In this document: piece by piece, positions 1 to 12,325 of the stretch
How the letters are laid out: each line of letters begins with the position of its first letter
How positions within the stretch are numbered: position 1 is the first letter of the stretch
The notes under the pieces: model-generated
What the model was told of the DNA's origin: nothing
The model's database searches: none
Seen by the model: the letters and a program-made list of their open reading frames with translations, nothing else
Made by a program: the position numbers and the translations under genes
Assembly (NCBI GenBank): GCA_963691655.1
Contig: OY829326.1
Coordinates: 52,879,776 to 52,943,775 of the forward strand
Reading direction: 5' to 3'
From: Toxonevra muliebris
Taxonomy: Eukaryota > Arthropoda > Insecta > Diptera > Pallopteridae
DNA: 64,000 nucleotides

Positions 1-2370
1 GGATCGGCTACAAATTTTGAAAAACAATGTCAGAAATCTGCCGCCAAGAAGGAAATTGTTGGGAGCCTCTTACTTAAAATAAAATCCACAAGGTCATGGG
101 GAGAAATCGAAACCATCGGTAAAGGCCACAATCATTCGAAGCTATGCCCTCTAGAAGACTAAAAATGCTTACCTTAACAGATGTGTCAGATATGTATATA
201 AAAAACAATTTCGATTTTTGCACTTATGTATGAATAATTCATTCCATTGTACTACGATTTGAGAGAATGTATTGCCATAGGGTAAACAAATGCAAATATT
301 TCTTAATTTTGTTTTGGGAACTCTGTGAAATATATTTATGAACAACTTATCCAGAATACATGTACACATTGGTACACAAATACCAACAACAATACAACAA
401 TTTCCATGCAGGTAAACTCTCCTACTACAAATATGTATCAACTACAAAAACCGGCTTCAATAACTGATGATCGAACGAAATACAATGAACAAGAAAAGCA
501 CACAAAAAATTCCCTAAAAAAAAGGTGTTCGTTTAGTTCCGCGCAATCGTGCAGTCTACATCTCTAACCTAACTCCACTCTCCTCTCGTCTTACACTCTC
601 CTCCCTTTCCCGCCTACCCTCTCGCTACTAGCATCGCAACACAAAACCATTCGAACAACATCGATTGATATTGTTGGTGCTGTTTTTGTTGTAGTTAAAT
701 TTATTTTTTTTTTTTATGGGAAGTTTGTTCTTAACCTATACCACGCGAAATGATTGCGATTTTGCGAAAAGTAAGAAACGAAATTAAATGCAAAGAAAGA
801 AAAAGAAGAAAAAAAAAAGTATGTACTTTTTACTTTTTGAATGCCGAGGCCAAGAGGCAATCGCACGAAGTGCTCAAGTGGCAACGCACGAAGTTTTTTA
901 TACAGCAACACCACCATCATCTTCGTCAGCAATAACATCAACAGCAATAACAACAACAACAACAACAAAAACTACTACCGCACAACTATTTAATAGAGAA
1001 AATGTAAAAGTATTTGAACAAATTTTGACTCTCACACACACACACACGCACACTCGTTCACGCACAGAGCTCCAGCTCATTTGTATGCGTGGGAGTTTGC
1101 AAAAAAAAACTCTCTTTCTCTAAATGCACAAATACAGAGACAAACACTCATACACCACCGCAATGAGTATTTTAGCAAATTCTCGCAAAAGCTCCATTTG
1201 CAGCAACAACAACAACAACACAACATACATACACAAGCGCGCGCTTAGCATATTTAAATATGCATGTATGTATTTATGTACGATTATTTATGTAGATTTT
1301 TTTTCATTCTATGTATGTAGATGAGCAGCAGCAGCATGTTTGGGGCGTTGTTGCCAAATTTCAATACCAATGCATAGTTGAATTTTAGTGGATGATTTTA
1401 TTGTTGTTGTTGCAGTTGGTAAGTATAAAATAATGTTGAATTATAGATACATGTGTATAGAAAAGTAAGTAAGTATATTTATTTATGACTCTTACTCTTT
1501 TTCTATTTTTGGTGTATTGGTTTTTTTTTTTTTTTTTCTTTGTTGTATGTGTAATGGGTATACTTAAAATTTTGCTGTAAACTTACCACTTCAACACCTT
1601 TTTCGCATTGAAGTTTTCATTTGTTTATTTGTCGTATTGAAGTACATAGAGAAGTTAAGGAGCAAAACGTTGATAACAAAAATATTCTTCCTTTATACAA
1701 AATATATTTAGGTTTGTCTTAAATACATACGAACATTTTTTGTATTTATGTATATGAGAAAATTAAGCTTTATTTTAAAGGAAAGAGTTAGCATTAAGGA
1801 AGTGAAAGGTATACTTATATTATCAAATAATTATACATAGCCATAAATTTTTAACTTATGATACCGAAGAGCATTGACATTTCAATGGGTTAGAATAATT
1901 AAATATATAGATTTTTATAAATTTTACCTAATTAAATTACCAAAAAAAAAAAAAAATTGTTTGAGTAATAAAATCTCTTTTGGTAGCCGAAATTTTAGAC
2001 TCATATTATTCGATACTCTCTGCTGAAAAAAGTCGATAATCGTAACGAACTGAGAACTACTCGTTTTTATTCGAGTCGATTTGGTTTTCTGCACAAATTA
2101 CGAGCGCCTTAAACTTATTTGCTTGTTGGCTAAAGGATTATTACATTAGCATTAGTTACAACTAATAACTGTTTACACTGTCGTATAAAGGATAGAATGA
2201 AAGACTGTAGGAGCTATACCAAAAATTAACTATTTGGCACTAACATAAATATAAAATATTTTCCACTTTAGCGCTTTGCTTATGTTATTTATTCGATAAC
2301 GAGTAACAAACTGAGAAACTGGTTGATGCATTGTACGCGTCTAATGGAAATTACACTTACACTTTTGAAA
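1..2370. other. AT-rich spacer with microsatellites, no gene seen
   Basis: No open frame here looks like a real gene. The stretch holds CAA/ACA runs (about 905-970 and 1200-1220), a CA dinucleotide run at 1033-1054, long T runs near 700 and 1525, and plain AT-rich sequence from 1400 on. An open frame runs in from the left edge to about 162, but it has no recognisable motif. The composition fits intron or intergenic DNA of a fly. Confidence 0.5.
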
Positions 2371-3330
2371 TTTTTTCGGTAACAAATAGGAGACCTATCA
2401 TTTTTATTTAATTCGGGACCAAACAATTCATTGGCGATCACCGTTTTGCTCGGTGACTATATCGCTTCATACAACAATTTCATACGAAGGTTTCATATAA
2501 AGACCGATTTGGCTGCAATAAAATTTATATTATTTTTTAATCATACCTCAAAGCTTAGTTAATTGATATTTTGGGACAAACAATGAAAAAGTTAAAAGGT
2601 ACTGTATTTTTGAGAGCAAAATCAAACGTTCTCTAAGCCTGTTACACATTACTTAAAATGAAACCTAACATGGAACAGTAGTCCAGACTTTAAAAATTAA
2701 CACCTAGATTTAATTTTCATAGTCTACTAAAAAATATCATGAAAATCAGATATATTTTTTTTTTAATGAATTGATCGAAATCGATCTCTAACACAGTTAT
2801 ATATTTTAAGAAGAGCACTATTAATTAAGTAATTTTTGGTTAGAGCATAAAATAGTTACATTAAAAAGTGGTGAAAATTCCCATTTTCGAAATTTTGTAT
2901 AGGACGTATGTATGTTGATGAATAAAATGACTTCAAATCTTGTAAAGTAAATTTTTTTTCATAGAAAAATAAGATTAACAAAGTTTCATGTAGATTGTTG
3001 AAAAAATATTTGCACCTCTAATACGAATACTGCAAAAAAATTAAAAATTTTGTATGGGAGCTATATTTGTTTATACACAGAATTGCTCCAAATTATGTGT
3101 GCAACAGTAACTTGGTTGACAAATAAGATCCCGAAAGTTTCGTCTAGATTGGTTAAAAAATAAAACAAATTATGTTGCAATCAAATAGACATTTATATGA
3201 AACTTTCGTAGAAAATTTTTGTATGAAGCGATGCAATCACTGAGCAAAACGGTGATCACCACTGAATTCCTTGGCCCCGAATTCGATAAAAATTATACGT
3301 TTCCCGTTTGTTACCGTTTTCAACTAGAAC
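2371..3330. mobile_element. Non-autonomous element with about 150 bp inverted ends
   Basis: The left end (about 2371-2518) and right end (about 3180-3330) are inverted copies of each other. Shared blocks include cggtaacaaa, ttcggg(a/g)ccaa, gtgatcaccgttttgctc and gcttcatacaa..tttcatataaa. The roughly 660 bp between the arms are AT-rich with no usable open frame. Long terminal inverted repeats around a non-coding core are typical of foldback-type or other non-autonomous DNA transposons. I could not find a clear target-site duplication, so the family is open. Confidence 0.65.
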
Positions 3331-3370
3331 AGTTTCATCAAAAATTTTGAAACTGACATTCATTTATCTA

Positions 3371-3670
3371 CACTGAGAAAAAAACAACCGGGAGCTGGTT
3401 AAATCAACTCGTGATGCTATATGTTTTGAAGTTAACCAGCTATCTGGTTATTTTAACAAACTATTCGTTTAATATTATTAAATAGGACCCCGTTTACTTT
3501 TAACCGGAATCTGGTTAAATTGAACAGCTGATTGTTAAAAACTATCTAGTTAAATTGACCGGGTATCCTTTGAAATTTAACAGATTGTTAAAAATTATAA
3601 CCGGCAATCTGGTTAAATTGAACGGGAATCCATTTAATTTGATCACGAAATTGTTAAATAATTTAAGGGG
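3371..3670. repeat. Decayed tandem repeat of a GGTTAAATTGAAC-like unit
   Basis: The motif (aatc)tggttaaattgaac(g/a)g recurs several times in loose tandem, with variants such as aaccggaatctgg, aaccggcaatctgg and agttaaattgaccggg. The block begins with cactgagaaaaaaa just after a TA, resembling the end of the TA-flanked MITE at 49603-49885. No matching right end is seen. It may be an old minisatellite inside a MITE. Confidence 0.5.
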
Positions 3671-4841
3671 ATAATATACATACATACATGGATAACGTAC
3701 AAGAAGTTATGACCCTACTTGCCATTACCCCTAAAGCTAAGAAAAAGAAGGTTATTGAATACTTTCTTTGTGATTGTACCGTACTCACAAGTACTAGGCC
3801 ACTTCTGCAGGGAAAACAGTTTTCCCACTACCTGTAAAAATTGTCGCTAGCAATTTACAGCGCTGTTATGGGCAAGGATTTAACCTCAATGGTAAATCAT
3901 TGGCAACAAATATATCCTATATTTTGAACATAGAGTCGAGTTTGTCTATAGCCCATTAAAAATGTCTTCAAAAAGCCATAGTTACCTTACCTTATGCTTT
4001 TGAAATACTTGTGCAATACAACTAATAAAATATGCAAATAATTTTGCGTTGCTAGAGCGAAAAGTTGGAGATGGACAAATAAAATATTACATTTATGTTT
4101 TTCATTGTATACCCTATATTTTGAAACTCTAAATCACTAGCGTATTTAAGGTAGGGGGAAGGGCATTAGAAACACCCTCCTATTTTGGGATTTCCTCTTG
4201 CTAATCAACATAAGCCTTTCCCAGAAGTTTCATTTGGCTCCTTTTGCCATGCCCAGGTATTAATACAGCAAGCGTGTGAGAGTGTGTTGTCAAGACCGAA
4301 AATCACTCTTTGTTCCTTTGCTAACAGCACTTTAACCATTGCCTTCGTTTGCCGACTAATTAACCATCTCCTTCAATCTATTTCAGATGTTCAGAGCTTA
4401 TTCAATTTCAAAGGAAAAATAAGGGAAAGAGGGAAGAGGCGAGCAGGGGAGAAGGAAGGTGTTTTGATGAATATCTAGTACGTTTTGATCGTTACTCATG
4501 AATAAGGAAACATTTTAAAATATTGAAGAAATTAAGCAATCCTCCTTTCCAGAATCTCCGGACCCGCTAGTTTCCTTAACCATAAGAATCCCATAACTCG
4601 AAGCTTGATCCTTTTTAAGCCAAGGCATAAGTATAATGCCAGTGTGTTCTTTGAGAGTATTATTTAGTTGAGTTTTGGTCCACCTCATTACCATTTTTTT
4701 ACAATGGGTTCAAATTTCTAAATTTCAGTCAAAAATATCATCAAATGATATGAAAAATCATGTATAAATTTACATTTAAGACAAATTTCGTCTTTAAAAA
4801 TCCACACTTAAATCTTATGAGGAATCTTATATCCGAATTTT
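3671..4841. other. Spacer, no gene recognised
   Basis: This stretch has ordinary AT-rich sequence. An open frame of 97 codons at 4185-4478 shows no motif, no nearby splice pattern and no family resemblance, so it is not called. Confidence 0.4.
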
Positions 4842-5505
4842 TTAACCCATTAACTCCCACATCTTTCGATAATTTTTCTGAGAAATTTCTCAAAAGTTAA
4901 AAAAAAATTTTCCACAAAAACATTTTACAAAAAATTTTACTAAGGGCCAAAAAACTAAATAATACCTGCGAGTTAAAAGCAAGGTCGAGAAAAGGAAAAC
5001 CGTCTTCTTCATATTATAAATGTGTTGCATATGTGTATCATATCGAGCCATAACTGGCGTGGCGAAGTTGGTAGTTGTTAGGATCTTTATATTTATATAT
5101 GCAGTTTTTATTGAAACATGTATTTCAGTTGATAAGTTAGAAACTAATGAATTGAAAATTTTATAACTTCAATATCAATAGATCAAAATATCAAACATAC
5201 AAAAACAATATTCATATACAAAGTGTTTTCATTACAAGTAAATAGGATATGATCTTCAACAGTAGTGTATTGGACTGCTACTCAGAGAGTTAAAACAAAC
5301 TTTACTGTACGAATCAGAAGATTTTCCTTTTTAGGCTTTACCTTTAACACATAGGTGCTTCTTGTTTTTGGTAACTCCTAGTATAATTTTTGGCAAAATA
5401 TTTTTGTGGAACACTTTAATCATCAAAACTCTTTTTAAAGGCTTTTTTACGGAATTTTCGGAAAAATACCAAAATGACCCATATAGGTGAGAGTTAATGG
5501 GTTAA
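4842..5505. mobile_element. TTAA-flanked MITE (piggyBac-type ends)
   Basis: TTAA at 4842-4845 is followed by CCCATTAACTCCCAC. The right end reads GTGAGAGTTAATGGG followed by TTAA at 5502-5505. The inverted ends match at 14 of 15 positions and enclose 656 bp of AT-rich, non-coding DNA. A TTAA target duplicated at both ends with ends starting CC(C) is the hallmark of the piggyBac superfamily. The assignment to that superfamily is an inference, as no transposase is present. Confidence 0.7.
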
Positions 5506-7176
5506 AATGTTCTGAGAAAAGGCCCATCGTAAAATTTAAGTATTGGTTTTTGCAGACATAATTCATCTTAAATATAAATTTAAATTGGAAATTTTAACTC
5601 ACTGCACAGTGGTCGGACTTCTATGGAGTCAGCGGTCAAAAATACTTCCAGTTGAGATTAAAACGTGAAACTTTGGTGACGACTTTAAAACAATTTGAAA
5701 ATTATTATAAGATAAAATTACTATGGTTGAACACCTGCACACCCACCCCCTACCACCCCGTATCAGCAAAAAAAAAATTGTACTCAATTAATTTTTTTAA
5801 ATATAACAAGTTTTGAATAAGATTGAGTTTTACAAAATAAGAACATTAACCATTCCACTGACTACTTGTAAAACATAATAAAAAATCATAAAACTGATAA
5901 ATGTTATTCCAGCAAATCAAAAACAGATTTAAATATGGTAGTTTTCGCTATTCCGTTATAAAAGGATCCGAACTTTAAAGTAAACGAATAATCAAATCCG
6001 TTTTAGTTGAAACAGAACAAAAACACCGCACAAAAAGTTAAGTTAAGCTTGTTCTTATAAGAAATAGGGATGACACATTTGGTGCCAAACTTTTTATTTT
6101 TTATTTTTGGCCTATGACAGCGACCAGTGTGCACTGCAAAAAGAAATATTGATGAGGTGACCAAAGCCCAGCTAGGGTTTTACTACTATTAATTAATACT
6201 TTCATATGAGCAATATTTCGTTCAGGTTCGAAAATGTCTGTTGCACTGTGTTATGTATCAAAGTCTGGAATCAGTTCGGATGACGCGACATAGCTTAGCA
6301 TAAGTTACGAACGCAAACAAAGGCTTACCGCAGTGGAAGTTTACTAGAAAAATTAAGATATCAAAATTTTATTTTCAGAAAGGAAGCAAGAAAAGGCGAC
6401 GTTTAAACATATTCGCTATAGCTCTTGCAATAATTTTGTTCTGATTTGCTTCACTTGGTTCCTAGTCATAAACGGAGTAAAGAGGGACATAATTAAAGGA
6501 AGGCAAGTGTTTTGCAAGAAAGCAGAACCAACCTAGAGTTGCTCATAAAACTTGACTTGAAAAAAAATTCAAATCTTCCTGATGATAATGGAAGAGGTAA
6601 GTGAAGCTCTATTCTATTTATGCATTAAGGCATTGGTAAGAAATGTAGAATATATAAGTGAAGGACTCATTGTGAATGCTTTGTCGTAGTTTAGCATTTA
6701 TTGCTGTGAACCTCATCTGTTAGGAAACTGGCCTGCATGAAATTTGCTTATGAATTAAAATGTTTTTAAGGAACAATTTATTGAATATAGGTATTTTCTA
6801 CTTAATTATTTTAATACTTCCAACAAAAATACGAAAAATGTTCATAGAATTTCTACTACGATGCACTACATTGATGAATCTTACTCTAATATTTCATAGT
6901 TTTGCTTTAAAAAGAGATGCCAAATAAATATCTTTGCAAAGTAGAATAAACTTTTCAGACTTAAAACTTGCATACACACATATATTGTCATCAAATTTCG
7001 GGGACACTGAAATTTTATGGTTGTCTACTTATGGGTATACATATTTAGTATTTTATATATGTGCTTATTAGTTTAGTTATACTTAAATTTCAGCTAAACA
7101 AAAATTTTCATTTACTTAAACTTTGAATAAAATATATTACTTTCACGCATACACAAATACATACATGCAAACACAT
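5506..7176. other. Spacer, no gene recognised
   Basis: AT-rich DNA without a convincing open frame. The string gttgcactgtgttat near 6240 also occurs near 18284, so a dispersed repeat probably crosses this stretch, but I could not define its ends. Confidence 0.4.
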
Positions 7177-8760
7177 ATCTATACATACATATGCAAAGAA
7201 AGAAAAACATGAAGCATCAAAGGAAATGAGTTTTCATTTATCACCGAGCGAGAGAAAATAAATAAAACAAAAACAACAGCAGCAACAACAAAGAAGAGTA
7301 GCGGAAATGATTCGAAATAAATAAATGCACCTGTACACCTCTCCTCCTCCACCCAATACCTCAATAACGACGCACCTCAGTACCAACCGAAAATCTCATC
7401 AACGTCACGCGCCTGCATTCGTGCAACTAGCAAAACAAAAAAGTGCGCCCAGTCACCCCCAGACGCCTGCAGCTACTGTAAGTATACATATGTCAATACA
7501 TATGTATACATATGTATGTATGTATGTATGTATGTATGCATGAATGTGTCTATGTATATATGTATGTAAAAATTATCTGCACAGTTGACATGAGCAGTGA
7601 GCAATGATGAGCGAATGAGCAAGCAAGCAAACTAATAATTGAGCGTCCAGGTCAGCAGTAGCAGCAGCAGCAAATGCTTTTGAAGGAGATTCGCATGAGT
7701 TTCCAAAAATTGCGCGCATAATGCATGCAAGCGGCGCACGATACCTTCTGCCCGCCACCATCCAGCCCTCTATATTCTTATGTGTATGTATATATTCGTG
7801 TGTATATCTCTCTCTCCCTCTCTCTCTCTTTCTCTCTCTTTCTTTCGCTCGCTCTCTCGTTACTCTTTAGTACTCGCTATTCGCTGCTTTATGTGTTCGG
7901 CGTGCATTCACCCGGCCACCTTGTCTGCCGCATACCCGCGCGTAATACCAGCTGCTGCCTGCTGCTGCACCCAGTCAACACAGCAAGCAACACAGCAGCC
8001 AGCAGCAGTCAGTAGCAGCTAGTCGTGTTTGTGTGTGACAGCGCCATGCCGCCTACTGGACCACCCCGCCCAACAGCACCACTGCTACCCACCCGCCGCC
8101 TCCATCTTCGTTCGCGCTACTGCTGTTGTAGCTGCTGCAATGGCGTTTTCATTTTCAATTTTTTGTTTTTCTTATCTTTAACATTTGCCATAGATGTCGT
8201 TGTTGTTGTTTTTGCTATTGCGTTTTCTTCTCTTTTCTTTTCACATTCGTAGATTTCTCTCATTTTCTGGCTCTCTTTTTTTATAACTTGAAGAAAATTG
8301 CAGCGTAGCGTCAACGCAGCGCAACGCGTCGTGTCACCTTATCAAAAAACTGTTCGCCGTCGTAGCTCTTGCTGCTGCGTTCGTTTTTGCTTCGTTGTTT
8401 TTTTTATGATTTTTGTGATTATTTATTATTGTTGTTTATTTTCCAATGCTTGTATGTGTGTGTGTGTGTGCTCGAATGTGTTTTGTTTGGTTTTGTAGTA
8501 GTTTAGCTTTTTACTTTGACTTTCATTCAAGACAACAGCTAAATACCGACAACAGACGACGACGTCCGACGACTACGGCAACGATGACGACGGCGATATC
8601 GACACACAAAAAGCAGAGCAAAGACCGAAATACTAGAAACAAAGCACAAAACACAACAGCAACAACAACAACAAAACAGTAAAGGAAAAAGGAAATATAA
8701 CAACAACAGCAACAACAACAATAAAGCAAAACATTCTAATGAAAATTAAGAAAAAGAAGT
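7177..8760 (+). promoter_or_regulatory. Candidate promoter / non-coding 5' leader region
   Basis: This is the most GC-rich and least AT-skewed block in the left third. It holds CAG/CAA-rich sequence, CT and TG dinucleotide runs (7807-7859 and about 8455-8470), a (TATG)n run at 7511-7537, and a strong splice-donor-like GTAAGTAT at about 7477. It ends in CAACAG-rich sequence typical of long 5' leaders of fly developmental genes, followed by a weaker donor-like gtaagg near 8757. Short open frames on both strands are interrupted and repeat-derived. No downstream coding exon is seen in the window, so this stays a proposal. Confidence 0.25.
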
Positions 8761-8989
8761 AAGGAAAATTGTAACGGGAATTCCCTCCAAAATGCAAGTG
8801 AAATTTCTAGGAAAACGTGTACAACAAAAAAAAAAAAAACAAGAAAAGCGTGGAAAATTTTTAAAGCTGTTGAATTGAAGTTTTAATGTTGAAGTTTTCT
8901 TTTGCAAATATGAACATTTCTATATACTTTGCATGTGTATAGGTAATAATTCAAAAAAGAAGAGTAGAAAGTAGCTAGATTTAAGGAAA

Positions 8990-9130
8990 GGATCTCCCTA
9001 GTCACAAGCTTGATATTGGTTTAATCTGGATTCTAGGTCATAGCGACATTGGAGATAAGACAATGAAAGGGCCGAAGAATTAGCGAAGCGAGGAAAAGCT
9101 CTGGACATTGCTCAGTATAAATTTATCTTA
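8990..9130 (+). pseudogene. LINE RNase H remnant
   Basis: Reading from about 9020 gives IWILGHSDIGD and then, after damage, an EELAKRG-like stretch. This matches the conserved WVPGH.G..GNE.AD.LA block of the RNase H domain of I/LOA-type non-LTR retrotransposons. Stops and frame changes surround it and the downstream 9130-9420 sequence is unreadable as protein. It is a small dead fragment on the + strand. Confidence 0.5.
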
Positions 9131-9858
9131 GGTACCTGGAGTCTAGAGAAAGAACTAAGTTCCTCTAGACTCCACCTGTGATGACGTAGCCAGATCGACA
9201 GAAAAACAATATTTCACTTGCTCTACCTTGGCTTGGCTCTTGCTAAAACCAGGCTTAGCATATTTGATTTTACTCCCACAGTAGGTGCAGCCATGTCTTA
9301 ACTCTTGACCTAGATACTCTCCTTAACCTAGCATCTAGTGAAGAATTGACTAGAATAAATTAAAAGAAAAATATTTCACTAGTTAGTAAGAGGTGGTGGA
9401 GGTTTCATCCCATTAACCAATACATTCCAGCACAGTATTTTGAAAAAAAAAGCAGATATATTTAAGGGGACCTTTTGGGTCCAAAAGTTAAGTAATTCGT
9501 AAACGATTGATAGATGAATAAAAATGTAATTTTTGACATATGTAATGCATCCCTGTCATTAGTAGTCGATACTCTGAATACCCTATATATATATAATCTA
9601 TTACTATTACTTATCACTCTATTTCTACTCTCTTGTTTACCTTGCTTAATTAGCATAATATACTGGGGGCTAGTTTGCTCTGAACATTGAAATGGTGCGT
9701 TTCTTTTAATGATACGCAACGGACCTTTTATACATACATATATTTAAAATTGTTTAGAGAGATTTTTTGCAGCTTCACCATTACTGCTCACTGGAACTTC
9801 CAATGACCTAATCTCCAGATTGACTGATCCTATTTTTATAAAATATAGTATGTTGTTC
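9131..9858. other. Spacer, possibly decayed LINE tail
   Basis: The sequence follows the RNase H remnant but shows no readable domain. From about 9460 on it is plain AT-rich DNA. Confidence 0.3.
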
Positions 9859-9947
9859 AAATTAATAGTCTTTGAATGAATAATGATACCAGAAGAATGT
9901 CAAAAAGTTCATAGAACTAGCATTGTTCATTCAAAGCCTATTAATTT
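9859..9947. repeat. Inverted repeat (22 bp arms, 45 nt loop)
   Basis: The arms lie at 9859-9880 and 9926-9947 and match at 21 of 22 positions (aaattaatag..tttgaatgaa against its complement). The loop contains a short palindrome around agttcatagaact. It sits just upstream of a second, perfect hairpin. Confidence 0.8.
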
Positions 9948-9975
9948 TAATATTTAATTAATTAGAAATGTAAAC

Positions 9976-10053
9976 TCGTCGCCTGAGAATTGATTTGGCG
10001 TATGTGTGAACAAATTCATATACCTATACGCCAAATCAATTCTCAGGCGACGA
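9976..10053. repeat. Perfect 28 bp stem hairpin with 22 nt loop
   Basis: The left arm 9976-10003 and right arm 10026-10053 are exact reverse complements over 28 bp (key stretch gcctgagaattgatttggcg). The 78 nt unit has the size of a small MITE or a precursor-miRNA-like fold. A perfect stem is unusual for conserved miRNA genes, so a young foldback insertion is the more likely reading. Confidence 0.85.
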
Positions 10054-11495
10054 ACTGTCAAATTTGAAAAATATCTGTAAAAAAAATAGTCTGTTTAATG
10101 TATTTTACACCAGAATCAACCACATTTATTCCGAAAATTTAAAAAAAAAATTTTCAGAGGAAAATTATCCGAAAAACTGGCGTAATTTTTTATTTTTTTT
10201 TTTTTCAAAAATCTGCCAATTTTGTTTTTTTTTTTGCGATTTTTAAACAAAAGTGGGGGAGAAAGCTTTATCTACTACATGAAACTTGTTTTTGTTATTT
10301 CAAAGTTTCAGGCCATGAGACTTTACTTTTTTTTAAGACTCGACTCTGGTGCACTCTATGACTTAAATGTAAAACTAAAAAAAAAAAACAAAACAAAACA
10401 AAAAATCCTACAAAAAACCCGACTTTAATATGTAATAAAATACCTTAAAAAAAAATTCTTAAAAATTGTCGGTTTTTTCACATGAGGAACTGTAGTCTTA
10501 CCAAACATGGATGTTAAGTGGCATTTATACCATCGAAACGTAATTCTAATTGCCCAACAAGCGAGAAAAAATATTCGTGTTTTGTATATTTAGTTCATTT
10601 CAAAGGAATCTGCTCTCACTTTTTGGAAACAACGACTATGATTGGTCAATTAAAAGCATAGCGAGCTTTAAGCTCAAATATGATAATGAAATTTCCTATA
10701 CTCAACACCAACATCAATTTGAGATTGATTTGATAACTGGCTGTCCGTATTAATATGTTGGATATGATTAGAATAGGAAAGGAAAGTTGAAATCAGAACT
10801 GCATTTCAACCCGAGTTGGTTCCCTACACATTTCAAGCATTTTCAATGTATTCAATCTTAAATATAAAATGGATAAAATAAGGATACCACAATAGCACAC
10901 ATTTTTAAAAAAGGCATGCGCAATAAAATGTCTGAGCCAAATATCATTCACGAAGTGAAGCATAGGTTATGTTTTTTTCAAAGTACCCCGAAGCTTGTTA
11001 CTGGAATAATTTGAATATATACGCAATATTTTTATCAGGCAGGCCCATGCAGACGAGGCGGTTTTAAGAGTTTAAGCCCCCTTCTTTCCCTTCTCCCTCC
11101 CTCCTCCAGAGACCCTAATTCTATTTTTTTTACTATGTAATATATGCACGGACCCGTTATCAGGTCGATAGCGTGAAATCTTAACCTTCAACAGCATATT
11201 AGCTCTTGACTAAATCCTTAGTAGGAAAATGAAAAATTAAATTTCGATTGGAATCCGATAACGAAAAATAGATTGTAATTCTACAACAGTGTCGGTCACT
11301 CTACACCCTTTACCTATTGCATATGTATGAAAAAAAGAGACCATGACAGCTGAAGCGCTTTTTGCAAGCACATCTATTGTATATGTATCAAAGAGTTTAA
11401 AGCTTTTTTGTTCTGTACTATAGTGCACGGTTAGCCGACACTGTTTAAAAGACATGAGAGAGGAGGCGTAGAATAGAAATGTGTGAATGGCGGTA
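10054..11495. other. Spacer, no gene recognised
   Basis: T-rich and A-rich runs dominate. A pyrimidine-rich block near 11080-11105 resembles CT-rich blocks near 16860, 20620 and 41210. Open frames here show no domain. Confidence 0.4.
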
Positions 11496-12325
11496 ATTTT
11501 ACGTGACACGCGTGTATAAGTGTGAATGTGACATAATTTCCACGTTGGCATGCGTGAGCGCGATATAATTTTCAATAATTCCCACGTCAACATGCGTGAG
11601 CGTAATATAATTTTCACGTGAAAATGCGTAAGCATAAATAACTTTTATTCATGATGCCATTATAATTCACGCTTTCTTAAAAAAGCTAATCTTAGTAGTT
11701 TAAAGAGCCACACTGTGTTCTCCTATATATACAAGAATTTTATTTTTATATATATGAGCCGTGAAAAAGTGGGGTAAGCCAGTTTTCATTTTTTATTATT
11801 TGGATTTTCACCTACAAAAAAGGTGTATATCTAGGTTGAACATGTTTACTATAAAGGAGCATGCGTGAAATTGGAATTTTAAGGAAAACTATCAACGTGC
11901 GTGAGCATTAGAGTGGGTCGAAGAAAAAAGTTTGAAAAGTCCACCCCCTATTTGAAAGCTTATGTGGAAAGTATCTCGAAACTCAAAAAAAAATTTTTTT
12001 TGGACCACCCTAAAAACAGCCAAAATGAATTTTTTATCATGACTTTGGTATTTGATGTCCGATATTCATAAATGATTCATTTCGGCTGTTTTTAGGGTGG
12101 CCCAAAAAATTTGTTTTTTTTGGGTTTCGAGATACTCTCCAAATAAGCTTTCAAATAGCAGTTGATATTTTCAAACTTTTTTTTTTTGTATGAGGACCGG
12201 CCCGGTCTAGTGAACATGCGTAAAATTTGTTTGGAAAACTGTCAACGTGCGTGAACATGAGTGAGTGATATTTTCAAAGTTGTGATCGTCGGTGAGCGTG
12301 AGTCAAAAAATACTCACGCGCCCAT
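11496..12325. repeat. GCGTG-rich degenerate repeat block
   Basis: Copies of (a/g)acatgcgtgagc, with variants caacgtgcgtgagc, gcatgcgtgaaa and cacgtgaaaatgcgtaagc, recur about ten times in a region of some 800 bp. The block is split at 11911-12207 by a foldback MITE, and the repeat resumes on the far side with similar flanks (gaaaactatcaacgtgcgtgagc against gaaaactgtcaacgtgcgtgaac). It is a decayed tandem repeat. Confidence 0.6.
11911..12207. mobile_element. Foldback MITE with about 120 bp arms
   Basis: The left arm (about 11912-12035) and right arm (about 12070-12207) are inverted copies. Shared blocks are atttgaaagctta, gtatctcgaaac, ccaccctaaaaacagcc and aatgaat. The axis lies near 12055. 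There is no coding capacity. It interrupts the GCGTG repeat block, which shows that it is an insertion. Confidence 0.7.

Noticed and set aside
1..162. Open frame running in from the left edge
   Set aside because: 54 codons, no recognisable motif and no splice acceptor visible inside the window; cannot be told from chance.
11237..11635. Minus-strand open frame of 132 codons
   Set aside because: It spans the GCGTG repeat block and has no domain; repeat-driven open frame.
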